Below, piece by piece: positions 23,383-34,830 of a stretch of DNA of 64,000 nt. The position numbers and the translations under genes were made by a program. The stretch is from Arcuatula senhousia (taxonomy: Eukaryota; Mollusca; Bivalvia; Mytilida; Mytilidae), in assembly GCA_963971305.1 (NCBI GenBank), contig OZ020307.1, positions 3,237,501 to 3,301,500 of the forward strand, in the 5' to 3' direction. Position 1 is the first letter of the stretch, and every line of letters starts with the position of its first letter. A model generated the notes under the pieces. It did no database searches, was not told the origin of the DNA, and worked only from the letters and a program-made list of their open reading frames with translations.

Positions 23383-24074
23383 AATACATAAAATAATTCA
23401 CTCAAGTTATAAAAAATACGACATAAAATAGTTCCTTATTTGCCCTTCAATTACTTCATAAAATGAGCGGCCGGCAGTCTATAAATTATTGATTTACTTC
23501 TGGTATCTTTAGAGTGACACTCGATCGACAAAATAACTTTATAAAGTGCAATGTTAATATCTTCAAATACGTTTCATTCCCCATATGATTTTAGCCGGCG
23601 AAATGTCAACAAAAATGAAAATGACTTATTCTTGCTTTATAAAAGACTTCCTAACAATAAAATATGAACAGGCATCATATCATTGGCATGAAAATGTGCC
23701 TTAACAATAAATGCTTGATTGAAAAGGTAAAACTATAAAAAATAAACCATGGTACAGGTCTCAAAACATTGACAAACTTTCACTGGTTATAAATCAAGAT
23801 TATTATCTTCCTATTACTCTGACTGATGCTTAAAATTATCATTGCAACACATAATTTATGTGCCAAATGACATCTCATGTACCAGGTTATGAAATACTTA
23901 AACAGGGTGAAAAAGGTCTGACAATAAGAAACCCTGTTTCTTACAATATAATGTTACCCTTAATTGAAAAGTCACTAAAACCTGAAAGTTAATCTTATGT
24001 GGGACGAACAAACGTACCTACGCACGGGCGTACAGTCCCAGTTTCAAATGCTATATTCACATTAGAAGACGAGG
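23383..24074. other. No gene recognised
   Basis: AT-rich, without long open frames or repeat ends. Confidence 0.6.
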
Positions 24075-24510
24075 CATAATTATACCCCCGCTTGAAAAGT
24101 GGGGGGAATAGAGGTAGGGGTGTCCGTCCGTCCTTCCTTCCGTTGCACCTAAGGATACCCATCTCTTATCCCAAATCCTCTTTAACCCCTTGATGGATTT
24201 TCATTAAACTTTTACACAATCTTTATAACATAAAGTAGATGTGCACCTTTTATTTAAAAATTTGATCAAAATGATTTTTGGGTTTCCCTAGCAATATATG
24301 GCCTGAGCCATTCGACTACCAGAGGTTACCATCCCTTATCCGCAACTGCTCCTAAACTCCTCAATGAATTTTCATGAAACTTTCATACAATGATGTTTGA
24401 AGTATAATAAAGACATGATCGATGTGCATCTATTCTAAAATTTGATCAAAATGATTTTTAAGTTTTTCCGCAGCAAAACACGAACTTCGTCATTTGACGC
24501 CAAGGGGTAC
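24075..24510 (+). mobile_element. Tandem-unit element, family C
   Basis: It starts with a hairpin 'acccccgcttgaaaagtgggggg', then 'gtccgtccgtccttccttccg', then two ~200 bp units each with 'cttatcc', 'gaa/gattttcat(t/g)aaacttt', 'gatgtgcacc/t' and 'tttgatcaaaatgattttt'. It has the same plan as families A, B and D, with different sequence. Confidence 0.65.
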
Positions 24511-25391
24511 CCATATCATATCCAGAAATTTGATGCATTTTTTAAATTTGCATATTTTAATATCAGGAACGGTTCCGGTCCAGAATTTTTTATAGAGGAA
24601 CAATAGCAACTTATGAAATTTTCAAAAATTATCGATAAATATGTGTTACAGACACGATTCGCATGTTAAATTTCAATCAACACACAAGTTTCAATAATTT
24701 GAGACCCCTCCTAACAATGTCGGCTAAAATTTCAAGGTTCCCTGTTCATTTAAAATTTCGAAGCGTAGCACTATTCACAAAGCAGTATAAAGTCTTTGGA
24801 AAAATGGCTGATATTGTAGAAAGTCCAACATTTATCTTGAAATAATTCAAGCTTACTCGCATGTAAACAAGGTTCGCATATTGATTTCTAGAGATCAACT
24901 AAGGTTAAACAAGACACAATAATGCATACAAACCGTATCTTTAAACTGTAGGTTCAGGGGCGTACAAAGATTGCCTTATTCCTCACCTTGAGTTCAAAAG
25001 ACTCAGAGAATTTTAATCAAATTTGTTAAAAATAAGTTTGATTTTAACCGCCAGGAAACTTTAGGAAGTTCATAAAAGGTTCTAATTTACATCTGTGACG
25101 GATGAGAACCGAATATTTTCCGTATTTTTAATACGTGCTGTAAGAACAAGGCAATGCAAAGGCGAGGGGGATTTGAAATGTCACGTGACTTATATTTCAT
25201 TTGCATACATGAATATTAATTAGGCAAAGTGCATTTCATCTTTAACTGTCTGGTTACATAATTTACATGTTCTCTGATCAATGTTCATTGAAAGTCCAGC
25301 AGAGAATGCATGTGTTAAAGAGATTTGTGAGTTCAGCATGGGCTGCATGTGTTCAAAGCATTTGACACTGAATTCATATTGGACCTAGGGA
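24511..25391. other. No gene recognised
   Basis: The 60-codon frame at 24663-24845 has no recognisable domain. The rest is AT-rich with no repeat ends seen. Confidence 0.55.
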
Positions 25392-25552
25392 TAGACGATA
25401 TTGAGATGTGGAATAAGTGTACGCGACACAACAAACATAAACAAACAGCAATTCAAAAAATCACAACGGAAAACAGCAAGCAGTCTTCAACATGACCATA
25501 GGTCACTGAATACCGTCTTGCATTGGCCCAAGACTTATAATACAATACAATA
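25392..25552 (-). repeat. 3' tail of the YLDD RT family, extra copy
   Basis: Nearly identical to 26250-26409 (only about three differences by eye), including 'gagatgtggaataagtgtac' and 'cttgcattggcccaagactt'. Diverged copies occur at about 30490, 42803 and, reversed, 47870-47935. The 91- and 67-codon frames that start in these two copies are translations of the repeat. Confidence 0.75.
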
Positions 25553-25554
25553 CA

Positions 25555-25800
25555 AAAGTTTCATTGCTAACCTTGAAAGCAACATACCTACCTCACCTGC
25601 TTACGGTTTTTATATTTATATATATAACTTATTCGATATGCATGCCAGGGCTTGTACAAATTTTTCTGCTTTTTGATACGACACCGCTGTCTCTGTGACC
25701 GACTCTTAGACCAAGGTTATGTACAAAAAATTGCATCTCATATGGTCCCTAAAAATTTCTTCCTTCGTTATCAGCCACTAGTGGAAAAATTCAAAATGAG
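25555..25800 (+). pseudogene. Relic of YLDD-family reverse transcriptase (plus strand)
   Basis: The frame reads NLESNIPTSPAYG and then YARACTNFS, i.e. the conserved SPAYG-VYISQLVRYAR stretch of the minus-strand copy at 26900-27340, with an AT-rich slip in the middle. It continues at low quality through 'accaaggttatgtac' to 'ttcgttatcagccactag'. Stops and frame changes mark it as dead. Confidence 0.6.
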
Positions 25801-26249
25801 TTGAACGAATTGGTTAGTGTTTGTTTTGATTAGTGTTTTGCTGATTGTTGTACTGAGATGACCATCTTATTATCCATATTATGTCTTCACAACCGTGAAC
25901 ATTGCGTTGTGTGTTACTACCGGTCCATAAGATCGCAATGGAAGAGGGAGGTTTGGTGCGCCATAAAACCTGGTTTAACCCACCATTTCATTTGAAATGC
26001 CTGTACCAATCAGGACCATTGCGATCTAAAACTATTCTGTCTTCCATTACAAATACCAAAACGCGGGTATAAACGGTTAATTTGGATATGCTATTCCATG
26101 TTTTTTATTTTTTATGGGACATTGAGATTGATCCTCCAAGTTCGGTAATTTTGTTATTACCTTTATTTGCGATACGTAAACTCAATAAGCTGAAGCGGGC
26201 AGAATATTACTTGCCAAGGAGAAAAGGTAGAGGATGGAATAAGTTTAAA
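25801..26249. other. No gene; short LINE 3'UTR match
   Basis: Mostly unique sequence. 'ctccaagttcggtaatttt' plus 'gttattacctttatttgc' at 26137-26173 is also found at 51886-51922, next to LINE remnants, so this is likely the end of an old LINE copy. Confidence 0.5.
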
Positions 26250-27627
26250 TAGACGATATTGAGATGTGGAATAAGTGTACGCGACACAACAAACATAAAC
26301 AAACAGCAATTCAAAAAATCACAACGGAAAACAGCAAGCAGTCTTCAACATGACCATAGGTCACTGCTTACCGTCTTGCATTGGCCCAAGACTTATAATA
26401 TAATACAAAAGTATCAAAACCAATCCCTAAATCATCAACGAAAGACCCAATTCTTGACATAAAACAGTTAACACAGAATGACAAGGACAAACAAAGGCTT
26501 TTGCAAAGTTTCCTGGCTTAGGACAGGCACATATAAAATGTGGCGGGGTTAAACTAGTTTTTTTTTTATCCAACCTTCCCCCTATTGATAAACTTGCACA
26601 AAGCATACATATAAAACACACTGTAAAACTCAATCGACAAAAGTTGAATTCAACAAGAGAGAACCTAAGACAAAATACTGTACGAAAACAACAAGACAAG
26701 GAGGAACTCTCTTGAGAACACTCGAAGTTACTGACAACTAGCTAAGAAACATTTACCGATTGATGTAAAAGAATCAAATAAATCAGTTCTAAATCCGACA
26801 CCCCACGTCAAAACAATGAATGATTTAGAGTTGTATCACCACACAGAACCGACATACTTGATCGCTGTGGTGCTTATAAATAATACAGTGGATACAAAGT
26901 GAAAATTTAACGTTTTAAAGTTACTATCAAGCTATCAATATTTCTGCCAAAACATACCAAATGCAAAGATTTTACTAAAACATTGAATTTGTATCCTTTT
27001 TTCAAAAGGTTTTTAAGCCAGTTTTTAATTTCCATAAGATTGTTTTTGAATTTTTGTGCTTTATAAACTACATTGCTATAAAAATCAGGATGAGATATTC
27101 CTTTAACAATCAGAGATCTACGTGTACAATCAAATTTTTCGATGAGATGTCCATATTTATGTGCAAATTTTGTAAAAGATTTGACTAATTTGTGGCAACG
27201 GTAACCTTGTTTTAGCAATTTTTCTGTAATAAAACGGGTTTTATCAGTAAAATCAGACACATCACTGCTAATGCGAGCATACCTGACTAATTGTGAAATG
27301 TATACCCCGTAAGCTGGAGCTAATGGTCTCTCCTTCAAGAAACGGAAAATTAACTATTGGGAATGAAAAGTTATCCCGTTTATCATATACTTTAGTGTGT
27401 AATCTACCATTGATAATGCTTAAGTCCAAATCTAGAAATGGACATCTACTGTCGGTCGAGTTTGCTTTATTTAGGGTTAATTCTTTAGGATATATATCAT
27501 TTATTAAATTTGAGACTGTGGGGTTGTTTAGAGCAAGTATGTCATCTAAGTACCTATATGTATTGTTAAAATATTCGATAAGGTGGTTTTTGTTTGAGTC
27601 TTTTTGTAGCTTGGCCATAAACTGTGC
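26250..27627 (-). pseudogene. 5'-truncated YLDD-type reverse transcriptase element
   Basis: Two overlapping minus-strand frames (27645-27268 and 27338-26907) encode the C-terminal half of a reverse transcriptase. They show YRYLDDILALNN (motif C, both catalytic Asp present), then NDIYPKELTLNKAN and FLDLDLSI. After a frameshift at about 27300-27340 come LAPAYGVYISQLVRYAR and GISHPDFYSN. A ~500 bp 3' region follows, down to the tail at 26250-26409. The palm region before YLDD is missing because the copy ends at 27627, where an unrelated repeat begins. This RT type is common in aquatic animals. I think it is Penelope-like, but the class is not certain, and no endonuclease was seen. Confidence 0.8.
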
Positions 27628-28065
27628 ATGATGTACTTTTATCAAGCTTATTTCCTACTATAATATTTATCTAATAAAAACAAGGACCATCCTACATTAA
27701 CTTTAATATATCATTAATTTAAAAAAACAGAAACAATGATCAGGTTGCTTGATAATTTACAACGCTGTAAACGGTAGCATGTAACCTTTCTATTTCAAAG
27801 TCAACAATCTTATAAGTACAATATGAAGAGGGGCAATGTGATTGGATATGCGTTTAATAAACAAGTACTAGCTGCTATCGGAAAATTAACTCATGTACTA
27901 TATAAGTCTAAATGAGAGCGTTATTGTTAAGCTTTTGTTAACATGGTCTTGAAATGGTTAATGGATTTTATTTTCAAACAAACGTAAGTTTGATTTTTTT
28001 GATTTTATATTGGAATTTTTTCACTAATGGTTGATATCCAAAATTCAAGATTCCTTCCTTTTCTC
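27628..28065 (+). repeat. Dispersed ~420 bp repeat, copy 1
   Basis: Starts 'gcatgatgtacttttatcaag' and includes 'gataatttacaacgctgtaaac', 'gcatgtaacctttctattt' and 'caatgtgattggata'. It matches 34413-34830 in the same orientation, ending 'tggttgatatccaa...ttcctt'. The TIR transposon at 28068 is inserted close to its right end. No ORF. Confidence 0.75.
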
Positions 28066-28067
28066 TA

Positions 28068-29476
28068 ATGGCCCTGTCACACTATAACGTTTTAGCCAAC
28101 GTGTGCCGAACGTTCTAATAATTTTCTAAAACGTTGGAACACGTTGGCAGTCGCTGTAAAAAGTTTCAAAAAATATCTCGGCGAACGACCACAAAGCGTC
28201 AGACTAACTACCTGCAACGCACGACAAACTTATTCAAAACTTATCTATAGCGTTTGTCTGGCGTACTTGACGTTTGCCTAGCGCATGTGTGACGACTGCA
28301 TCTAACGCATTCATAGCGTTAGTCTAACTTATAATTTTTTTCTCATGGTGGGGAGACCTAGGATTTCTGTTAATTTCTTTTGTATTATTTCGTAATAGCC
28401 CAAATAGATCTATTATCTGGCTTAAATGTATTGCTGGATTAATTAATAAATATAGAAATTTATTTCGTTATAAAAATATCGGTTTTCAGCGTTCTGGTAA
28501 TATGAATGTATAATTATTCTAAGGCCGTTTATTAACCAATAGTGATGATTTTTGCACTCAGTCTATAGTGTAGATTTTATATTTTGATATGTCAAAAATA
28601 TACAGAGAGGAATGCATGCGCTTGTTAACAAACTCTCAAAATCTCAATTGAGTATACACATGTAAGAAATACCGGTCTGTAGATTTTGCCTAGCATCCTT
28701 TTTATAGCACTTGACTAATCCTTAATGATCGCAGACAGCATGACGGATGTCCTTAATAGAGAAAAACGCGTGCGCTTATTGAATATTTAAAATACACATT
28801 ATTTCAAATGAGTATTGAAGTTAGACTCGTTGCATTTGAGTATTTCAATTCCAGACCATCTAAGTTATCTTTGTTATATTCAAGATTTTTTTGGCTTTGT
28901 TCATTGTTTTTTTTTTTTTTTTTTTTTGTAAAAAAGATTTTTTTAGGTTTGAATTAGTATTTGAAGCTTTGAAATTGACTTTCCCCCTTGTAATTCAATC
29001 TAACTTATAAAATTCTGGGGTTGATACGCTACTCGTTCGTTACAATGACGCTCTGTGTGCTCTGTACACGTTTTAAAGACGTTGAATAGGTTTCTTGGTC
29101 GTTAGACTGACGCTAGACGTGCGCTGCATTATCGCTAGACACGTTTGTTTCCATTTAACTTAGCGTTCGTCAAACGCATTTCAACGTGCGCATAACGACC
29201 ACATAGCGTACATCAGCGTGTGTATAACGTCCTTCAAACTTATGCCTAGCGTTCGAATAATTTATTTCTAACACGTTGGCGAACGTCGGAAATTTTAAGC
29301 ATGTTGAAAAATTTGCGACGCGCTCGGCGATCACCAACGCACGCTGACGTTCGCTAACGTGTTTGTAGCGTGTTCATAACGTGTACAAAACTTACGCAAC
29401 GCACACCAGCGTGTTGAAAATATATTCTAAAACGTCGGCACACGTTGGCTAAAACGTTATAGTGTGACAGGGCCAT
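28068..29476. mobile_element. 1.4 kb TIR DNA transposon, non-autonomous
   Basis: The ends are ATGGCCCTGTCACACTATAA and its reverse complement. The match extends over about 40 bp (through 'cgttttagccaacgtgtgccg'), with partial symmetry further in. A TA (or TAA) duplication flanks it (28066-28067 and 29477-29478). Both subterminal regions are dense in AACGT/GCGT words, while the centre is AT-rich with a long T-run at about 28905-28927. No transposase frame. The 2-3 bp target fits Tc1/mariner, PIF/Harbinger or ISL2EU types; which one is open. Confidence 0.8.
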
Positions 29477-30485
29477 TAACGAGTATATATGGCGCCTTAT
29501 AAAGTATGTCATGGCTCCTTTGGGGTATGCCAACACCCCTTCTTAAGTATATCACGGTCTCTATTATCCCTTTTTTAGAGTAAATCAAAGCCTCTTTTTG
29601 AGTCTGTTATCGCTCCTTCCAGACAGAAAAAAACAAAAACAAAAAAGGCACATATCAGATGCTGCGCGTTAAGCTAGTTTTTGGTGTCCAACATGATCTT
29701 ATTTTATTATTATTACCTGTCCTTTTGAATGGGTTATTTTTAGTTCTTTAATCTTTATAATATGTACAGGAAAGACTCAAATTGAATTACAAAATAAATT
29801 TTACGTTGCTTTCTCTATTTTTAAAGTTATTTTTATAAAAAAAACTTTCATGGTTGATTCTACTATATTATAGTCCTTTTTAGACCTGTACATTAGAATC
29901 TTATATACATAAAATATTTGAGACGCCTTAAATCGTACGGACATTAGACTAGTTACTGTAACTAAAACTGTTCAATATAAAGCCATTTGAGAGGTAATAT
30001 AAGAATATTTTGTCCTTATTCAAAATACAATATGAACAGTAAAACATTACCGGAAAAACTGTGATGACCCCCCCCAAAAACATAATTCCTATAATTTAAA
30101 AAAAGCCTTTTCCAAGAAGTTTTTTTTCTCAGGTGAAGCTCAAGTTTTCGTGTTGCAAGATGATGTAAAATTTGAAAAATCGAAATTTTTCAAGGAATGA
30201 ACTTCAGAAAATGACCTGGATTTAAAATTATCCAACAAATAAATACTAGTAAATATGTTTAAACTAAATAAAGTTTTAGATTAAGATTGTTGTCCTTCTT
30301 TGACTGCAGACAAGAGACATGAATATCTAAGGAGGACACGAAAGAGTTATGGTTGGGTATGATCTAATCTTTGTCAAATGAAGTCCGAGTGTATATAGCG
30401 AAAGTATTACCATTAAAGCCTAGTTCTAATTCGTTCAAACATTTGAAATAACATGATTTACATACAGAAAACTATATCGTTGGAA
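29477..30485. other. No gene recognised
   Basis: AT-rich sequence with short frames only. 'tagacctgta' at 29881 is a partial match to the CATAGACCTGTA terminus. Confidence 0.55.
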
Positions 30486-30930
30486 TAGATGATAATGATA
30501 TTTGGAATAAGCATACGCAACATTACCCGCATAACCTAGAGACAATTGAAAAAAAAACACAATGAAAAAATTACCACCAGCCTTCAACAAAACCAAAAAT
30601 CCGGTCCTAATATGTTCCAAGAAATACCCCCTTCAGCCATGAACAAAAAACAAAAAACAAAACATAAAAACGTCAAGAACTGAATGAAAATAGCTTTGTC
30701 AAAGAATACATGCTTAGGACCGACACCTACTTAACTATATTTATTGAGTCCGAACCTCCCCCTACTCAATACTCCCTTACAAGACACAAAAATTAACATA
30801 ATAATACATTCAATTCAACGAGAAAAACCTTAGACAAAAGACAACAAGAAAAAACGAACCATTAAGGAGGTCTCTATAAAATCTTGTCCGAAGAAGTGAA
30901 GAAAGACAATCGATAGCTTTCAGAACGCGA
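30486..30930 (-). repeat. Diverged 3' region of the YLDD RT family
   Basis: 'tttggaataagcatacgcaa' and later 'ccgaacctccccctact', 'caacgagaaaaaccttagacaaaagacaacaagaa' and 'ttaaggaggtctct' follow the order seen in 26250-26720. This is an old 3' fragment with no RT coding left. Confidence 0.6.
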
Positions 30931-30940
30931 TCGAGGGTTA

Positions 30941-31450
30941 TCACATTTCCGAAGTGTGATTATTCGGTTGCGTACAAGAGATCGGATAGTTCTTACTCAG
31001 TTCGACAACGATACAAGCTCTGGTTGTAAGTTCCCTTCCCGCTAGGTTCTGGCAAAGTCTTCCACAGCGTCCATAATTACTAAGTATCTTAAAGTTAAAG
31101 TTCTGAATAAATAAGCTGTTGCTCCCTGAATTTAATTCCATGGAAGACCACATCTCGTAAAAATCAAAGTACTGAAAGTACTGGTAGCCGGGGTAATTTA
31201 CAGATTTTAAATTGTTTATGTGTAGCAAAAAATAAAAATAAAAAAACACTTTTTGTGTAAAAATGATTTTCACAAGGAAAAAAGATGTTGAAGATCGAAC
31301 CAAAATAAAAAAAGTTGATTTTATGGGCGTGGCCGGTCTTTGGTTCCATGTAGCAATGTAACATTGCAATATATATGAACACCGTTGACAGAATATAACG
31401 AGGACTTTAAAATAGAATAAGTAATAAACATTGAACAACAGTTTTGTCAA
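30941..31450 (-). other. Unassigned 169-codon open frame
   Basis: An uninterrupted minus-strand frame. Its first half is rich in F, Y and hydrophobics from AT-rich DNA; the second half (about residues 85-169) is more protein-like, with several Cys and Ser. I recognise no domain. It adjoins an RT-family 3' relic, so it may be part of an old mobile element or fortuitous. I would not call it a gene without transcript data. Confidence 0.2.
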
Positions 31451-31516
31451 TGTACATGTAACGAAGCATCAAAATAGGAATGTTCGCCGTGACGTAAGTT
31501 TGAGGTTATAGTAATA

Positions 31517-31556
31517 CCATAGACCTGTATATTAAATTTAATGTACAGGTCTATGG
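31517..31556. repeat. 40 bp palindrome made of two CATAGACCTGTA ends
   Basis: CCATAGACCTGTA is followed by a 14 bp AT centre and then its reverse complement. It looks like the two termini of the 3310-6194 element family joined with almost nothing between them. Short 'aata' sequences lie on both sides, one base away on the right. Confidence 0.7.
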
Positions 31557-32471
31557 CAATACTTTGTAAGTGTGACTGCTCTGGTACTGCTTAACAAATT
31601 TCGATGAAATTTTGGATTCGGTTTGTCATTTTAAAGTGATAAATTATACAGGAGTTACAGAACAGATTTTGTTGTTGTATTCATCTCAGATGTATGTATA
31701 ACAATATTATTTTGAGTTTCGAGTTGAACAAAGTCTACATGAGGACATTGGCAACCTTTAGCAATCTTGTTAATTTGTATTCTTTCCTATAGAATGAGAG
31801 AAATCTGATGCTTTTTAAATTATTTTAATTGCTTTATACATCAACAAAAGTTTACAATTCAACATAATTTTCACAACTTCTAATGGGTTATTCCTCATTT
31901 AATTTGAAATATGTGTTTGGTTAGCCTAAAGAATTAAATGTTGCTTGCTCATCGGAAAAAAAAGTTGTAGTAAACTATATAGAGGAAGTTGTCTGTTGGC
32001 CTGCAGAATATAAAATCTACCAAATATACAGATAAGCTGTAGCAAATAATTATGCTGTACAGAAGTTATCAATTCAGTTAAACCAATGGGTCAACACAAA
32101 AAAAAGTAATAGAAACACACGTTCAAGGTTTTTTTTTATTTGGCCAAAGGGGATTGGCATACTGTATATATATGCGTTCGTTCATATCACCAGAAAATAC
32201 ACTTTATTCAGATTCTTTTGGTTCTACCAAATTTAGAAAAAGATCGTTTTGGTAGTGCATCTTGAAAATAAATATGTTCAGTGGTTCTAAAATTCGAAAA
32301 GTTTGGTTGATTAAAAATTTTCTGAGAAAAATTACTTGGTCCAGAAACAATTTTACAGAAAATTTATTTTTAAACCTTATCATTGCTTATTTTCATCATC
32401 AATTGTGGTAATTATGAATAAATTCTTCTTCAAAGAATCGTTTACAGAACCATTTTATCTGATCAAATAAA
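31557..32471. other. No gene recognised
   Basis: AT-rich. No frames of note and no repeat ends. Confidence 0.6.
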
Positions 32472-33654
32472 ACAAGAGGCTCCCAGGAGCCTAAATCGCT
32501 CACCTGGTCTCCAGGTCAACCCTATATTTTGTAGAGGTAAATGAGCTGAACATTTAAGCAAGCAACAGTTTTTCTTTATCTACTATAGTTTTCATTCTAT
32601 AAGACAAAAACACAAAAAAACCGTTATTTTAGGGGCCGTAACCCCTATAAGGAGTCATCTTACAACTTCGACCCTATGAAGACTTTTGTAGAGCTAATTG
32701 AGCTGAACATTTAAGCAAGCAACAGCTTTTCTCTATCTGCTATAGTTTTCATTCTAAAGGCCAAAAACATGAAAAAGGTTATTTTAGGGGCCGTAACCCC
32801 TATTAAGGGTCATTTGACAACTTCGATCCTATTGAGACTTTTGTAGAGCTAAATGAACTGAACATTTAAGCAAGCAACACCTTTTCTCTATCTGCTATAG
32901 TTTTCATTCTATAGGCCAAAAACATGAAAAAACATCATTTAAGGGGCCGTAACCCCTATAAGGGGTCATCTTACAACTTCGAACCTATGAAGACTTTTGT
33001 AGAGCTAATTGAGCTGAACATTTAAGCAAGCAACAGCTTTTCTCTATCTGCTATAGTTTTCTTTCTATAAGCCAAAAACATGAAAAAACATCATTTTAGG
33101 GGCCGTAACCCCTATAAGGGGCCATCTGACAACTTCAACCCAATGGAGACTTTTGTAGAGCTAAATGAGCTGAACATTTTAGCAAGCAACAGCTTTTCTC
33201 TATCTGCAATAGTTTTCATACTATAGGGCAAAAACATGAAAAAACGCTATTTTTCACCTTTAAGGGGCTGTAACCCCTATAAGGGGTCATCTGACAACTT
33301 GGACCAAATGGAGACTTTTGTAGAACTTTTGATGCTGAAGCAGAAGGGTGGCATCAGATTTCATCTATCTCTTATACTTTTTGATTTACAAGCCAAAAAC
33401 AGTAGTCTGACCCCCCCTGGTCTATTTTTAGCAACAGCGGCCATGTTATTTGACGAATCAAAAATCCCCACATCAGTTCTGTGGGGGATACCATAAAGTA
33501 TCACCAGACCAAATTTGGTTTGAATCTATGCAGCCGTTTCAGAGGAGAAGAAGTTTGAAGAAAAGTTAACGACGACGAACGACGACGACGGACGACGACG
33601 ACGGACGCCAAGTGATGGCAATAGCTCACATGGCCTTTGGCCAGGTGAGCTAAA
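32472..33654 (+). mobile_element. Tandem-array element, family A copy 3 (intact, short)
   Basis: Starts 'acaagaggctcccaggagcc', then 'tcgctcacctgg'. It has about five core units of ~155-160 bp, then the unique part with 'ctgaccccccctggtct', a gac-rich microsatellite (33574-33606), 'cgccaagtgatgg', and the closing hairpin 'agctcacatggcctttggccaggtgagct'. It gives the reference layout for the interrupted copy at 17518 and the expanded copy at 10579. The 86-codon frame at 33236-33496 is a translation of the element. Confidence 0.85.
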
Positions 33655-34412
33655 AATTATGAGGATTTGAACTTTGGGTAAATTATCCTGTCCATCGATG
33701 CTGTTTTGACACTTAATGAGATGCAAATTAGTGGATATGACATCACTAATGAGATCGGCGAACACTCCTATAAACAAAATATCAATCCGCTTTTGTATTC
33801 TTTATTAATCAATTAATACTATCGCATCAGTCTTACATATACAAAATTGTACAAATTTGAAAACTAAAAAAAATAAGTTTTATTACATAATTTTGCGAGT
33901 AAAAAAAGCAGATATGGAAAAGAACTATATTGCAAGCGTGTATTGATATATTTAAATTAGAAGGTATTTGGTGAACTGCCGGAGAAACCATCTGCAAGCT
34001 TTATAGAAAGGCTATCGTAGCTATAGCCGTGGCTAATCGCTAGCGATTACCCCGGCTAAAAATCATTCTCAATTATCTTTAGATCATCCGTGATATTATG
34101 ATCATCAGATTAATCACATTCTAGACTATAGAAAACTATAAAAAAAATTAAAATATGTGCTCATCTGCAAGATATATATATATAGAAAACCGTATTAGTC
34201 TATGAGTGCATGATGTCGTCCATTAAAGATTTTTGAGTTACAACAACAAACAAAAAGCATCGTAACCGAATAAAAGTAAATCTATGTGAAAGGCGTGATG
34301 CTATTTCATACACTAGAAGTTATGGAATAACGAATCATTTGCGATACCTATTATAGCGGACAAAATGTTGCTTAACAAGAAGGGAAAGTTCAGGATAGCA
34401 TAAGTTTAAACC
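33655..34412. other. No gene recognised
   Basis: AT-rich. A local palindromic patch 'gctatagccgtggctaatcgctagcgattaccccggc' lies at about 34020-34058. Nothing coding. Confidence 0.5.
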
Positions 34413-34830
34413 CTGCATGATGTACTTTTATCAAGCTAACTTCTTGCCATATACATGATAGATTTATCTAATAAAAACAAAATCTATCCTATACAACAAA
34501 TTTAAGATATATTTTAAAAGACGGTATCAATCCTACTCAGTATGCGTTCAGGTTGTTTGATAATTTACAACGCTGTAAACAGCTAGCATGTAACCTTTCT
34601 ATTTTAAAGTCAACAATCTTATAATTACAATTTGAAGAGGGACAATGTGATTGGATACATGTTTAATATCAGAAAATTAACTAATGCATTATAGAGTCTA
34701 AAGGGGCCATGTTTACATACTCCTGATCAAGGATTTTAACTTTCATACATACTTTACTTTGAGCTTTTAAATATAATTTGTATTTCTCACAAATGGTTGA
34801 TATCCAAGGTTCATGGCTGCTTCCTTGTCT
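34413..34830 (+). repeat. Dispersed ~420 bp repeat, copy 2
   Basis: Same orientation as copy 1 (27628-28065), with several small indels. Here it is not joined to an RT fragment, which shows that the repeat is a separate unit. Confidence 0.7.

Noticed and set aside
30941..31450. 169-codon frame as a genuine gene
   Set aside because: Half of it is AT-rich low-complexity hydrophobic sequence and no domain is recognisable. It is kept only as an unassigned frame.
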